DNA from: Bugula neritina
Taxonomy: Eukaryota > Bryozoa > Gymnolaemata > Cheilostomatida > Bugulidae
Length of the DNA: 64,000 nt
NCBI GenBank assembly: GCA_964035545.1
Contig: OZ037769.1
Location: 10,361,133 to 10,425,132 of the forward strand
Reading direction: 5' to 3'
Each line of letters begins with the position of its first letter. Within the stretch, counting starts at the first letter, position 1. Below the pieces are notes generated by a model. The model had not been told where the DNA came from. It saw only the letters and a program-made list of their open reading frames with translations, and ran no database searches. Shown in pieces: positions 24,178 through 35,790 of the stretch. The position numbers and the translations under genes were made by a program.

Positions 24178-25590
24178 GGGCGCTTTGGATACCCTACTCG
24201 TAGGGGTAATTGTAGGGTAGGGTGCAATTATTTGAGCAATTACAGCAATTTTACTTAGACATTTTTGTTAACGAGTGCAACCGATAAAATATTAGCTTTA
24301 TTAACGAATAGCATCTACTAAGATTTTTGAGCTACATTAGCGATGCAGTAAATAATGTTTTAGCATTTTGCTGTGTACACTACCAACGCCCGCTGCAGAC
24401 GAATACATCTGCATCTTTCTCTGTGCAAAGCATCAACTAGTCACTATCGTGTTCATTTAACTCAAAACTATGGAGCCCTCAAGCAACTGTAAGTAGCAAT
24501 AACTTGCCATAGTATAAAATCAACCACGAATACAACATTTATTGTCATTATGTATGTTACATTATTTTATATAAGTTGATTTTTAATAAATTTCAAAGTG
24601 AAAGTTACTTTTAACTTTTTAAGATAATGGAGAAGAAGCAACGCAAGTACATATAGCCTACTGACTATGTTCATGTTATCAGGTTTTGTTCAAATTAAAT
24701 GTTTTGAAGAAAGTGTTCCAGTCATTGTATTACATATAGCATAAAAATATATCAAATATAAAATACATAAATGTATACTGTAATAGGTGTTGGTCAAATA
24801 CTACTACTACTATCACTACTATGAGTACTACAGTGCCCATGTTCAGAAATAAAGAGAAGGCAAATCCATATTCAAGTGTCTCAACATTTTTAAGCATGGA
24901 CTCTGAAGAAACAACAGACCAGCTGATGTAATTACTTCCACTAATATTAGAATCTCTTGAAGGCAGCAGTAGCAGCTTTTCATCTGAGGATGATGACACC
25001 ATGACAACCATCCCAAGACACCTGCCCAAGAGCAGGCGATATTTTGATCTGATAACGAATATGGACAATGAAGAGTTCTTCAGTCACTTTAGAATGGGAA
25101 AGGGTTAGTGCATTTCAAATTTTAGTCAGTAGCAGCTTTTCATCTGAGGATGATGACACCATGACAACCATCCCAAGACACCTGCCCAAGAGCAGGCAAT
25201 ATTTTGATCTGATAACGAATATGGACAATGAAGAGTTCTTCAGTCACTTTAGAATGGGAAGGGGTTAGTGCCTTTCAAATTTTAGTCAGTCGCATTATTT
25301 CACTTGATAATATCGATCATGCTAGCAATAATAACACTGCATAATTTTTAAAACAGCATGGTGTAATGACTAAATGTAAATTGCATAGCAAAAATATGTG
25401 CAGAGATGTTAATGCTAAAATGTGGCTAATTTTGCAGATGCATTCAACCTCTGTTGTGAAAATGATGAAAGAATCCAGGCTTACTCTGTACAGCCATGGT
25501 CTAACTAGCCAGCAAAAGTGCCTTGTAGCTCTATGGTATTTGGGCAGTGACGTAGCTTCAGGTAAATCTACTACATTTAACATCTTATAG
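24178..25590 (+). pseudogene. PIF/Harbinger-like DNA transposon relic (5' end and N-terminal transposase exons)
   Basis: A possible terminus, GGGCGCTTTGGATACCC, starts at 24178 right after TAA, the trinucleotide target typical of Harbinger. A short ATG exon (24471, MEPSSNC) ends at a consensus donor AACT|GTAAGT. An acidic exon follows (about 24946-25106: SSSSFSSEDDDTMTT, then NMDNEEFFSHFRMGKG), resembling the N-terminal domain before the DDE core, with a GTTAGT donor. A later exon (about 25439-25560: LTSQQKCLVALWYLGSD) resembles the start of the transposase core. No DDE residues and no matching 3' terminus were found, so the element is broken. Family assignment is by motif style only. Confidence 0.45.
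24967..25286 (+). repeat. Tandem duplication, 2 x 160 bp, of a transposase exon
   Basis: 24967-25126 and 25127-25286 are almost identical. The unit holds the acidic exon (FSSEDDDTMTTIPRHLPKS through FFSHFRMG) plus its splice donor and the next bases (ATTTTAGTCAGT). The second copy is therefore preceded by an acceptor-like TTTTAG. Confidence 0.9.
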
Positions 25591-25930
25591 CTTAAAAATT
25601 AGAATATTTATTCAAATACAATAATTCAAATAACAAAAACACTAATGATCCTGAGTTTGCCAGAAAACCTTCATAAAGCAAATGCTACTATGAAAATGAT
25701 CAGACATAGTTGCAGAAACACCTGTTGAAAATGTAAAAAACAAGATGATCTACTTATGTCTTTCAAATGATGGTTTCGCAACAGGGGCAAAATAGTATTT
25801 TTCACTTTCATTGGAAGGATGAGAAAAAAAAACATCAAGACTTCACTGACAAAACACTTCATCTATACAGTACGCAACACCAACTACTATTTTAAGTTCT
25901 TCAGTCCATCAAAAATCTAGGAGTACATCA
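25591..25930. other. No gene seen
   Basis: AT-rich sequence between the Harbinger-like relic and the next Ty3 relic; only short chance frames. Confidence 0.4.
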
Positions 25931-27135
25931 TTATCTACTGAAGGACCAGGCTACGTTTGTAGAAAGAGATCTCAAACATGGAAGTGGATACTCCTAGGCC
26001 AGCAATTCTCATGAACCAGGTGAGAGTACCTACGAGGTGGACTTGAGACGAGAACGTAGCTTTCGAGTAGGTCACTGTGGCAGCTGCCACTCTTGGCCAC
26101 ACTAGTTTCCACTAAACTTTATGTAATGACGGTGCCGGTGAAAAAACTGCTGGTGGACAAGATGAAACATTTCAGGCAGACGAGGACCTGCATAGCTGAT
26201 ATACGCTACGCCATATGCTGGGGATGTGGTGGTGAGGCACTTCCTCCGAAGATGTCCCCACAATGGAAAGGAGGCAACCATTAAACACAAGAAACCACAA
26301 TAACCTATGCTGACCGTGGGCCAAGCTTAACGACTATTTGGCAGTGGAGGCTCTCCCGTCTGGGTAGCATGTCAATTAATGTGGAACGACTCAGTAGAAC
26401 AAACTGCCTGCAAAACATTTATATTGAAAAAATATATGTGCCAACAATAGGCCTTGTAAAAGAGTCTACCCCACAGCTCCAGCACACCTGTTTTTCGCCA
26501 TAGTCTCTGGCTTGGGCACTCCAGAACAGGTTTTAGGGATAGCTAAAGGAGTGAATAGATGAGGAATCTGAGTAGCACAGGTAGTTCACTCGGTTGCCCG
26601 CGACCTCAAAAGACCTCTTCTCAATGCACAAGAAGTGTCTATCAGAGATGAACTGCTCGTGGAGCACCCAACTCTCTGGACCAGCTATTTCCTGCCTGGC
26701 AAAAATGTAGGCCTAGCAGCCACATTCTTGTAGATACAAGATACACAAGTGAAACATTAACATCAGTAAGTCGGCAGTGATGATGAGCAGGCAAAAAATC
26801 GCTTGAGTTGACAAGTTCATCAGACCACTGGTGGGGTAGTGCAGGTAGTACAGGGCTGTACTCTAGGGCTACAGTTGGAAATGTACGGAAATATCCACGT
26901 TAGAGGTTGTGGTGGGGCAGTTCTGTTCAATGCAGGAAAAATATGTGATGCCCACCTGGGAGGCAGTGGAGGCTGAGACAGGAAGCCTCCCTTATTCGGC
27001 ATGGGACCAGTCCCAGAACACATGGCGGACTTGTATGAAGGGGCTTGTGATGAATGAAAAAACCAACAGGAGAGCCTGATGACCAAGGTGCTCAGAAATT
27101 ACAAGGACATGTTTGGCAGCGGGATGATGACATGG
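25930..27135 (+). pseudogene. Ty3-type retrotransposon relic (gag zinc knuckle, protease-to-RT linker)
   Basis: Badly broken, but three landmarks fit in order. CWGCGGEALPPKM near 26211-26250 is a decayed Gag zinc knuckle. VDKFIRPLVG near 26806-26840 aligns with VDKFGRSLVG of E3, followed in another frame by VQVVQGCTLG (E3: VQVVRNCTVPG). VPEHMADLYEGACDE near 27012-27056 and KVLRNYKDMFGSGMMTWA up to 27139 align with the linker before RT in E3 (VPTHLRELYETACGG, KLLRDYGDVFSSGDHDVG). Many stops and frame changes. No LTRs found. Confidence 0.6.
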
Positions 27136-27139
27136 GCTT

Positions 27140-27950
27140 GACTATGTTTGTCCGTCATTCTTGTATATACAAGCATCAAAACTAGTTAATTGCATCATTC
27201 CTTTTTAACTAAAATAAGAGAAGTGTAAAAGGGATGCAGGGATCATACTGAAATATGAAGAAAAGTTGATTTTCAAGTCATCGAAAACATTGTGGAAAAA
27301 AAATAAAGGCCTTTGCCATTTTTTGCACTTCCATGCACTAAAACTAGATAATCACTTTGGTGCTTTTGACAATGAGGAAGTTTTAAAATATACAAATCAG
27401 TAACAGAAAAGCTTTTTTAAAGCATACACCTCAGGTTTATCTCATACACTGGACCATATAATCATACGAAGAAGATTGTTTGTGCAATGGCACAGACTTC
27501 TGTTTTCAACCTTCAATTGTGATTACTATAGTTGACCAATAAAGAATTTACAATTTTTATTGTTTGGCAACTTGTACTCTTGTAGTTAATGACTTTGTTG
27601 GGTTTTTGCAGGGAGTACTCAGTTGGAGCTAGAGGGACAGGCTGAAGGTAACAAATTTGCATACAAAATAGCTACTTTACTCCTACCCGTCTCCTAATGG
27701 TGAGATATAGCTATTGGAAAACATGATGTGTATGTTGTATATAATGCGATATGCCTCAAAGTGTAAAAGGGATGCAGCGATTGGAATATAATGCGGACCT
27801 TACATTGCAGCGATCATACTGAAATATGAAAAAAAGTAATAAAAACTAAGTAATCGCATAACTCCCCTTTTTAGACACCATGTTTTAAAAAGTGCAAAAC
27901 AGTTATAGTTAAGCTCTTACAAAGCTTATACCTCAGGTGTATACTATGTG
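27140..27950. other. Non-coding stretch before the tandem array
   Basis: No gene seen. A block near 27222-27285 (GTGTAAAAGGGATGCAG...) recurs with an internal insertion at 27762-27836. Motifs like TATACCTCAGG (27424 and 27930) echo the arms of the palindromes at 3703 and 9106. Confidence 0.5.
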
Positions 27951-28305
27951 ATTGGTGATACGCTTATAGCCACTGAGTCATATATAAAAAAATTTCTTAC
28001 ATGATATAAGTGCCAAAAAAACAAAAATTCTCTATTAAAGCAAGAAACTCTGCAAAAACTCATTCTAAAAACAATGAAAGCCAAAATTAACCCGGCAGTT
28101 TAAGTTAGAAATCAGATTGGACTATGAAGAGACACTGCACACTGTGTGAGAGAGTAATCAGAAACAAAAATGCTAGTAATTCTAAATAAATTGATAAAAC
28201 AGGTTCAAACCTGGTAAACAAAAATCTATAGGCCAGCAGGCAAAGTGAAAAACTCAGCAGTCTAATTTAACCTACACACTACTGTAGTGTTGAGTTGACC
28301 CAATG

Positions 28306-28375
28306 GCCTCCGTGGTGTAATGGTAGCACACTTGCTTGCAGGCCAGAGGACTCGGGTTTGATTCCCAGTCGTGGC
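28306..28375 (+). repeat. tRNA-like SINE head, unit 1
   Basis: Starts GCCTCCGTGGTGTAATGG and ends CCCAGTCGTGGC. The A box (TGGTGTAATGGTAGC) and B box (GGGTTTGATTCC) are good RNA polymerase III promoter matches. The anticodon loop position reads GCA, but the acceptor, anticodon and T stems each carry mismatches, so it is a tRNA-derived SINE head rather than a working tRNA gene. Confidence 0.6.
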
Positions 28376-29760
28376 TCTCGCCTGGAAGTCACACTCGGGG
28401 CAGGTCACCAGGATCCTCTACCCTGGCTTTGCCCCACAGTTTCAAATCTTCAAAGGTCTGGACCAGCTCAAGAATCTGGACATCTTTCAACGTCCTCACA
28501 CTCCAGAAGCAAACGGCAAAGTTTCGGAGGAAACTCAAAGTGCCAAATTATCAGGTTAAGGGAAGAAACCTACGGGATCTTCTCATGCCACTGTCAAGTC
28601 TACAAGAGAGATGAGTCGTCCGACAGCATCTCTGACACCCACGTCATACACAGAAATATATAATGTGAAGAGGACTTTTTGTGCCATGGCACACTGGCCG
28701 ACAAGCTGAGCTTTTCTTTTAAACCACAAAAACTTACTGCTAGTGGAACTTCAGAAAAGCAGAGCAAGTTAAGAAGAACTGAGAAAAGAAAATGCAAATG
28801 ACTGCTCAAAGAAATATAATGGAAACATATTTGGTGCTAGTGAAAACTTTTAAAAACAATAATCTTTCAAAAAATTGAAACGTCAAAAATATATCAATTT
28901 ATTCACCTGACTGTATGCATCTTAATTTAGAAATACGTTGTACGATTTTGTCGATTTATTGATTTATATCATCTCACTTTGATAACTGATTTGCTAAGTA
29001 TTAGAATTGAAGAAAGTGTCTTACCATTTTGATTGCTAAATATCTTTTAGTCAGTTTTAATTTCAGATGAACAGTTAGCATAGTGCTACTAAAAATACAA
29101 CATTGCCCAATGTTGTGGTTAAATAATAGCATTTCAGATATTTATAATTTAAAAGTTCGAAGCAGCTAAAACATAGATATCCACAAGTTTTTGCCAAATT
29201 GATTGCAAGCTCCTCAATTTAAAATGCAAGACAAACTTAGCTAAACTTTGTACTGAAAGTTACATGTGGTTCACCATTTTTCAAGTTTAGGAAAATATAG
29301 ATAAGCTGGAGTTTCCAAAGCCAAGGCAAGCCAACTGAGAAAAATAAATGCAAAAAAATATATATGAGAAATTTGGAAATGCTGAACACATCAGCATTTT
29401 TCAAATGATTAGTGATACGCTTATAGCCACTGAGCCGTATATAAAAAAAATTCTTACATGGTATAAGTGCCAAAAAAGCAAACTCTCTTTTAAAGCAAGA
29501 AACTCTGCGAAAACTCATTCTAAAAACAATGAAAGCCAAAATTAACCCGGCAGTTTAAGTTAGAGATCAGATTGGACTATGAAGAGACACTGCACACTAT
29601 GTGAGAGATTAATCAGAAACAAAAATGCTAGTAATTCTATATAAGTTAATAAAACAGGTTCAAACCTGGTAAACAAAAATCTATAGGCCAGCAGGTAAAG
29701 TGAAAAACTCAGCAGTCTAATTTAACCTACACACTACTGTAGTGTTGAGTTTACCCAATG

Positions 29761-29830
29761 GCCTCCGTGGTGTAATGGTAGCACACTTGCTTGCAAGCCA
29801 GAGGACTCGGGTTTGATTCCCAGTCGTGGC
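29761..29830 (+). repeat. tRNA-like SINE head, unit 2
   Basis: Same head as in unit 1, with one base change in the anticodon arm (GCAAG for GCAGG). A and B boxes are intact. Confidence 0.6.
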
Positions 29831-31212
29831 TCTCGCCTGGAAGTCACACTCGGGGCAGGTCACCAGGATCCTTTACCCTGGCTCTGCCCTACAGTCTCAG
29901 GTTTTCAAAGGTCTGGACCAGCTCAAGAATCTGGACATTTTCCAACGTCTTCACACTCCAGAAGCAAACGGCAAAGTTTCGGAGGAAACTCAAAGTGCCA
30001 AGTTATCAGGTTAAGGGAAGAAACCTACGGGATCTTCTCATGCTGCTGTCAAGTCTACAAGAGAGATGAGTCGTCCGACAGCATCTCTGACACTCACGTC
30101 ATACACAGAAATATATAATGTGAAGAGGATTCTTTGTGTCATGGCACACTGGCCGACAAGCTGAGCTTTTCTTTTAAACCACAAAAACTTACTGCTAGTG
30201 GAACTTCAGAAAAGCAGAGCAAGTTAAGAAGAACTGAGAAAAAAAAATGCAAATAACTGCTTAAAGAAATATAATGGAAACATATTTGGTGCTAGTGAAA
30301 ACTTTTAAAAACAATAATCTTTTAAAAAATTGAAACGTCAAAAGTATATCAATTTATTCACCTGACTGTATGCATCTTAATTTAGAAATACGTTGTACGA
30401 TTTTGTTAATTTATTGATTTATATCATCTCACTTTGATAACTGATTTGCTAAGTATTAGAATTGAAAAAAGTGTCTTACCATTTTGATTGCTAAATATCT
30501 TTTAGTCAGTTTTAATTTCAGATGAACAGTTAGCATAGTGCTACTAAAAATACAACATTGCCCAATGTTGTGGTTAGTAATAGCATTTCAGATATTTATA
30601 ATTTAAAAGTTCGAAGCAGATAAAAAAATATAGATATTCACAAAGTTTTTGCCAAATTGATTGCAAGCTCCTCAATTTAAAATGCAAGACAAACTTAGCT
30701 AAACTTTGTACTGAAAGTTACATGTGGTTCACAATTTTTCAAATTTAGGAAAATATAGATAAGCTGGAGTTTCCAAAGCCAAGGCAAGCCAACTGAGAAA
30801 AATAAATGCAAAAAAACATATATGAGAAATTTGGAAATGCTGAATACATCAGCATTTTTCAAATGATTGGTGATACGCTTATAGCCACTGAGTCATATAT
30901 AAAAAAAATTCTTACATGGTATAAGTGCCAAAAAAACAAAAATTCTTTTTTAAAGCAAGAAACTCTGCAAAAACTCATTCTAAAAACAATGAAAGCCAAA
31001 ATTAACCCGGCAGTTTAAGTTAGAGATCAGATGAAGAGACACTGCACACTATGTGAGAGAGTAATCAGAAACAAAAATGCTAGTAATTCTATATAAGTTA
31101 ATAAAACAGGTTAAAACCTGGTAAACAAAAATCTATAGGCCAGCAGGTAAAGTGAAAAACTCAGCAGTCTAATTTAACCTACACACTACTGTAGTGTTGA
31201 GTTTACCCAATG

Positions 31213-31282
31213 GCCTCCGTGGTGTAATGGTAGCACACTTGCTTGCAAGCCAGAGGACTCGGGTTTGATTCCCAGTCGTGGC
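31213..31282 (+). repeat. tRNA-like SINE head, unit 3
   Basis: Identical head to unit 2, with A and B boxes intact. Its downstream body differs by single bases from units 1, 2 and 4. Confidence 0.6.
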
Positions 31283-32667
31283 TCTCGCCTGGAAGTCACA
31301 CTCGGGGCAGGTCACCAGGATCCTTTACCCTGGCTTTGCCCTACAGTCTCAGGTTTTCAAAGGTCTGGACCAGCTCAAGAATCTGGACATTTTCCAACGT
31401 CTTCACACTCCAGAAGAAAACGGCAAAGTTTCGGAGGAAACTCAAAGTGCCAAGTTATCAGGTAAAGGGAAGAAACCTACAGGATCTTCTCATGCCACTG
31501 TCAAGTCTACAAGAGAGATGAGTCGTCCGACAGCATCTCTGACACTCACGTCATACACAGAAATATATAATGTGAAGAGGATTCTTTGTGTCATGGCACA
31601 CTGGCCGACAAGCGGAGCTTTTCTTTTAAACCACAAAAACTTACTGCTAGTGGAGCTTCAGAAAAGCAGAGCAAGTTAAGAAGAACTGAGAAAAGAAAAT
31701 GCAAATGACTGCTCAAAGAAATATAATGGAAACATATTTGGTGCTAGTGAAAACTTTTAAAAACAATAATCTTTCAAAAAATTGAAACGTCAAAAATATA
31801 TCAATTTATTCACCTGACTGTATGCATCTTAATTTAGAAATACGTTGTACGATTTTGTCGATTTATTGATTTATATCATCTCACTTTGATAACTGATTTG
31901 CTAAGTATTAGAATTGAAAAAAGTGTCTTACCATTTTGATTGCTAAATATCTTTTAGTCAGTTTTAATTTCAGATGAACAGTTAGCATAGTGCTACTAAA
32001 AATACAACATTGCCCAATGTTGTGGTTAAATAATAGCATTTCAGATATTTATAATTTAAAAGTTCGAAGCAGCTAAAACATAGATATCCACAAGTTTTTG
32101 CCAAATTGATTGCAAGCTCCTCAATTTAAAATGCAAGACAAACTTAGCTAAACTTTGTACTGAAAGTTACATGTGGTTCACCATTTTTCAAGTTTAGGAA
32201 AATATAGATAAGCTGGAGTTTCCAAAGCCAAGGCAAGCCAACTGAGAAAAATAAATGCAAAAAAACATATATGAGAAATTTGGAAATGCTGAACACATCA
32301 GCATTTTTCAAATGATTAGTGATACGCTTATAGCCACTGAGCCATATATAAAAAAAATTCTTACATGGTATAAGTGCCAAAAAAGCAAACTCTCTTTTAA
32401 AGCAAGAAACTCTGCGAAAACTCATTCTAAAAACAATGAAAGCCAAAATTAACCCGGCAGTTTAAGTTAGAGATCAGATTGGACTATGAAGAGACACTGC
32501 ACACTATGTGAGAGATTAATCAGAAACAAAAATGCTAGTAATTCTATATAAGTTAATAAAACAGGTTCAAACCTGGTAAACAAAAATCTATAGGCCAGCA
32601 GGTAAAGTGAAAAACTCAGCAGTCTAATTTAACCTACACACTACTGTAGTGTTGAGTTTACCCAATG

Positions 32668-32737
32668 GCCTCCGTGGTGTAATGGTAGCACACTTGCTTG
32701 CAAGCCAGAGGACTCGGGTTTGATTCCCAGTCGTGGC
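32668..32737 (+). repeat. tRNA-like SINE head, unit 4
   Basis: Identical head to units 2 and 3. The body is truncated about 180 bases later, where the array ends. Confidence 0.6.
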
Positions 32738-32922
32738 TCTCGCCTGGAAGTCACACTCGGGGCAGGTCACCAGGATCCTTTACCCTGGCTCTGCCCTACA
32801 GTCTCAGGTTTTCAAAGGTCTGGACCAGCTCAAGAATCTGGACATTTTCCAACGTCTTCACACTCCAGAAGCAAACGGCAAAGTTTCGGAGGAAACTCAA
32901 AGTGCCAAATTATCATGTAAAG

Positions 32923-32946
32923 GCGTGCGTGCGTGCGTGCGTGCGT
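32923..32946. repeat. GCGT microsatellite
   Basis: Six GCGT units directly at the right edge of the tandem array. Confidence 0.9.
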
Positions 32947-34700
32947 GTAGTTATCATAAATTCTCACCTTGGCAAAACAAGCTTCTCTGCTTCCAGATTA
33001 ACACTATACCTATACATAGACTCAGTGTCATCTCTATAAAGAAACAATTGCTTCTAAGTTTTCAATTAGCCATAACACAGCATAGCATGGAGACGAGCAG
33101 TATTATATTATCTGAAAATTAATATTAGTATTACTATTACTATTAGTATTACAACTATTATTATTAATATTATAATCATAATAGACACTGGAACTAGTAT
33201 TTACTTCTTGTTATTAAAGCTAGTCTTGCTTCTTGGGCTTAACATAATTACTAAAACTAAAAATAAAAGTAAAATAGTAAAGTTATTACTATTTTTATTA
33301 CTATCAGTATTAGACTTATGTTTCGGGTTAAAATATTTTTATCGAAGTAGAGGACAATCTTGTTAATGTTATACTTATAATAAGCCATTTATTTAATAGC
33401 ATTAATAGTAAATCAAATTTAATGCTATAATACTAACACTAAATGCAATGCCAATGGTTATTGTAATGCTAATACTAATAGTAATACTAAATTACTTAAT
33501 CTTATACTTGGTCTTATACTTATAGTTATAGTTATACTAAGAATAAATGTAATACTAATGTAGTGAACTAGGCTTTGAGTTGAGCATTAACTCTTCACTG
33601 ATGTTTTTTATTATGTTTTATTATACTTCTATTGACATCCTATTGACATCGTCAAGACTACAATTATTGCAATTCAAACTTACATGATCAGGATAAACAT
33701 AAATAAACAATAAACAAAAAAGAAAACAATATAATTAATGTAAATAACTTACTTATTATGCTCTCTTAAAATTATACCAGTTCACTAGCACCAACTATTG
33801 CCAAGTGCCAGAGTTAGCACTGGCTGTGCTGTAGAAAGCTTTTCTTAGTGACGCTAAAATAGCTTAGCAAACTAGCGCTAATTTCACTACAACTAAGTTA
33901 ATAGTAATACTAATACTAAGTCTAATGTAATACTAATAGTAATAATCTAATACATTTACCATTAGTAGAAATTGCTGATTATGAGATATCAGTATTGTAA
34001 TCAAACTTCCTTCAATTTTGTATTTCAAGTTGTCATGAACTTGAAGCGCAACATCAAAGATGCCTGCACTGGATATGCCTCATATGGCGGTCTGCAAGCA
34101 AACGCATGGAGACTAATACCCTACGGCGCTTTTTTAATTAATTATTTTTAAAAAAATTTTAACACTTCAATAAAACATTCAAAACATAAAAGTTTCAAAA
34201 TTGATGAAAATATTTAATCATTACAGATGAAATTTTAACACTTCACCAAAAGGTTTTGTGACGAGGCTATTATTCAACTATAGCGAATCACGGTCATCTT
34301 GTCCCACCGAAAATGGTTTGTGGGGGGATAACTCAAGCAACACAATACGGAAGCGTCCTTTGAAAGTTTAATAACATTCCAACACCCTGGATTGCTTTCT
34401 AAACATATTATTATTGTCGAACAAAAATTTAAAATAAAAAATTTATAAGATAAAATTAAAATAAATTTTGTAATTTATAATAAATAACTGAATTGAATAA
34501 CTGAATTAAATAACTGAATTAGTTTTGAATCAAGTTAAATTGAACTTCTGATTTAGTCAGATTGGTCAGTTAAAATGAAGCGAAGTTACTTATTAGCTTT
34601 TAGTTTCAAAATTTCTTTATAATTTGCAATTGCTTAATCAAAGATAAGAGTTATCTTCGCTCGACAAATATTATTGGTTTGGAAATCATGTAGTAATGTG
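32947..34700. other. AT-rich, low-complexity stretch, no gene seen
   Basis: Dominated by degenerate runs such as TACTATTAGTATTAC and TAATACTAATAGTAATACT (33118-33560 and 33897-33950). No domain-bearing open frame on either strand. Confidence 0.6.
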
Positions 34701-34708
34701 TATGCGTG

Positions 34709-34786
34709 GTTCTACGTGTATTGTGTAATGGTTAGCACTCAGGTTAATATTCTGTGAGACAAATTTGGGATTTGCTCCCCCAGAAG
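34709..34786 (+). repeat. tRNA-like relic
   Basis: GTGTAATGGTTAGCACTCAGG matches the D-arm and A-box region of a tRNA-Gln-like gene, but the rest (anticodon and T arms) is degraded and the B box is poor (TTTGGGATTTGC). Likely a SINE or tRNA pseudogene remnant. Confidence 0.35.
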
Positions 34787-35056
34787 AATTGAAATTATAA
34801 TATATATATGTTTTGTATAATATGTATATCTATTTGATGATAATATTGAAGCAAGCAAATTACAATAATAAAATATTACAAGAAATTAGCCAAACCAAAA
34901 CAAAGATTATCCTAGCGATCCTTTGAAATCTTGCTGTGTTTACACTATACTAGCAAACATAAATTGATAAGCCTGACAATCGAGATAGACAAGTTATCCA
35001 AACTAAATACACAAAGGAATTGCAGTTAGAACATCAATATTAAAATAATTCCTTTA

Positions 35057-35790
35057 ACATAAATTTGTGCAGCCTTGAAATAAACTCTCCAGTATAAATT
35101 TGTGCAGCCTTGACATAAATTTTCTCAATATAAATTTGTGCAGCCTTGAAATAAATTTTCTCAATTCAAATGTTTCTCAAATAATATAAATTTGTGCAGC
35201 CTTGAAATAAATTTTCTCAATTCAAATATTTCTCAAATATAAATTTGTGCAGCTTTGAAATAAATTTTCTCAATTCAAATATTTCTCAAATATAAATTTG
35301 TGCAGCCTTGAAATAAATTTTCTCAATTCAAATATTTCTCAAATATAAATTTGTGCAGCCTTAAAATAAATTTTCTCAATTCAAAAATTTCTCAAATATA
35401 AATTTGTACAGCCTTAAAAAAAAATTCAAATATTTTCTTCAATATAAATTTGTGCTGCTTTAAATCAATAAATCAAATCAAAACTTTCTTCAAATAAATT
35501 TGTGCTGCTCATAAAATCAATCAATTCAAACAATTTTCCTCAAATAAATTTGTGCTGCTTTAAAATTAAATCAATAGATTAATTCAAACAATTTCTTTAA
35601 ATAAATTTGTGCTGCTTCAAAATTAAAAGATCAATTCAAACAATTTCTTTAAATAAATTTGTGCTGCTTTAAAATTAAATTAATAGATTAATTCAAACAA
35701 TTTCTTTAAATAAATTTGTGCTGCTTTAAAACTAAAAGATTAATTCAAACAATTTTCCTTAAAATAAATTTGTGCTGCTTTAAAAGAACA
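35057..35790. repeat. Minisatellite, about 15 copies of a 30-60 bp unit in two subfamilies
   Basis: The core AAATTTGTGC(A/T)GC recurs about every 30-60 bases. The left half (to about 35430) has GCAGCCTTGAAATAAA units and the right half has GCTGCTTTAAAATTAAA units, so the array consists of two homogenised blocks. Confidence 0.85.

Larger units (their letters stand above)
27951..32919 (+). repeat. Tandem array of about 3.4 units of about 1.45 kb, each with a SINE-like block
   Basis: The block starting ATTGGTGATACGC or ATTAGTGATACGC recurs at 27951, 29408, 30866 and 32315 (steps 1457, 1458, 1449). Units are highly similar along their whole length and the last is cut off at 32919 by a CGTG microsatellite. 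Each unit has an AT-rich part, a GC-richer tRNA-headed block (about 350 bases) and a short hairpin (AAATGCTGA / TCAGCATTT) near its end. Units 1 and 3 share variants that 2 and 4 lack (GGTGAT versus AGTGAT; GAGTCATAT versus GAGCC). The short open frames inside the units are not supported as genes. Confidence 0.9.

Noticed and set aside
28306-32737. Four functional tRNA genes (anticodon position GCA)
   Set aside because: Acceptor, anticodon and T stems each carry mismatches and the copies sit in a tandem repeat with a SINE-like body.
28295-33122. Repeated 60-130 codon frames in the 1.45-kb array
   Set aside because: They overlap the tRNA-like head and SINE body in several frames at once and have no domain; the repetition comes from the array.
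35057-35790. CRISPR array
   Set aside because: Eukaryotic context, and the units vary in length and grade into each other; it is an ordinary minisatellite.
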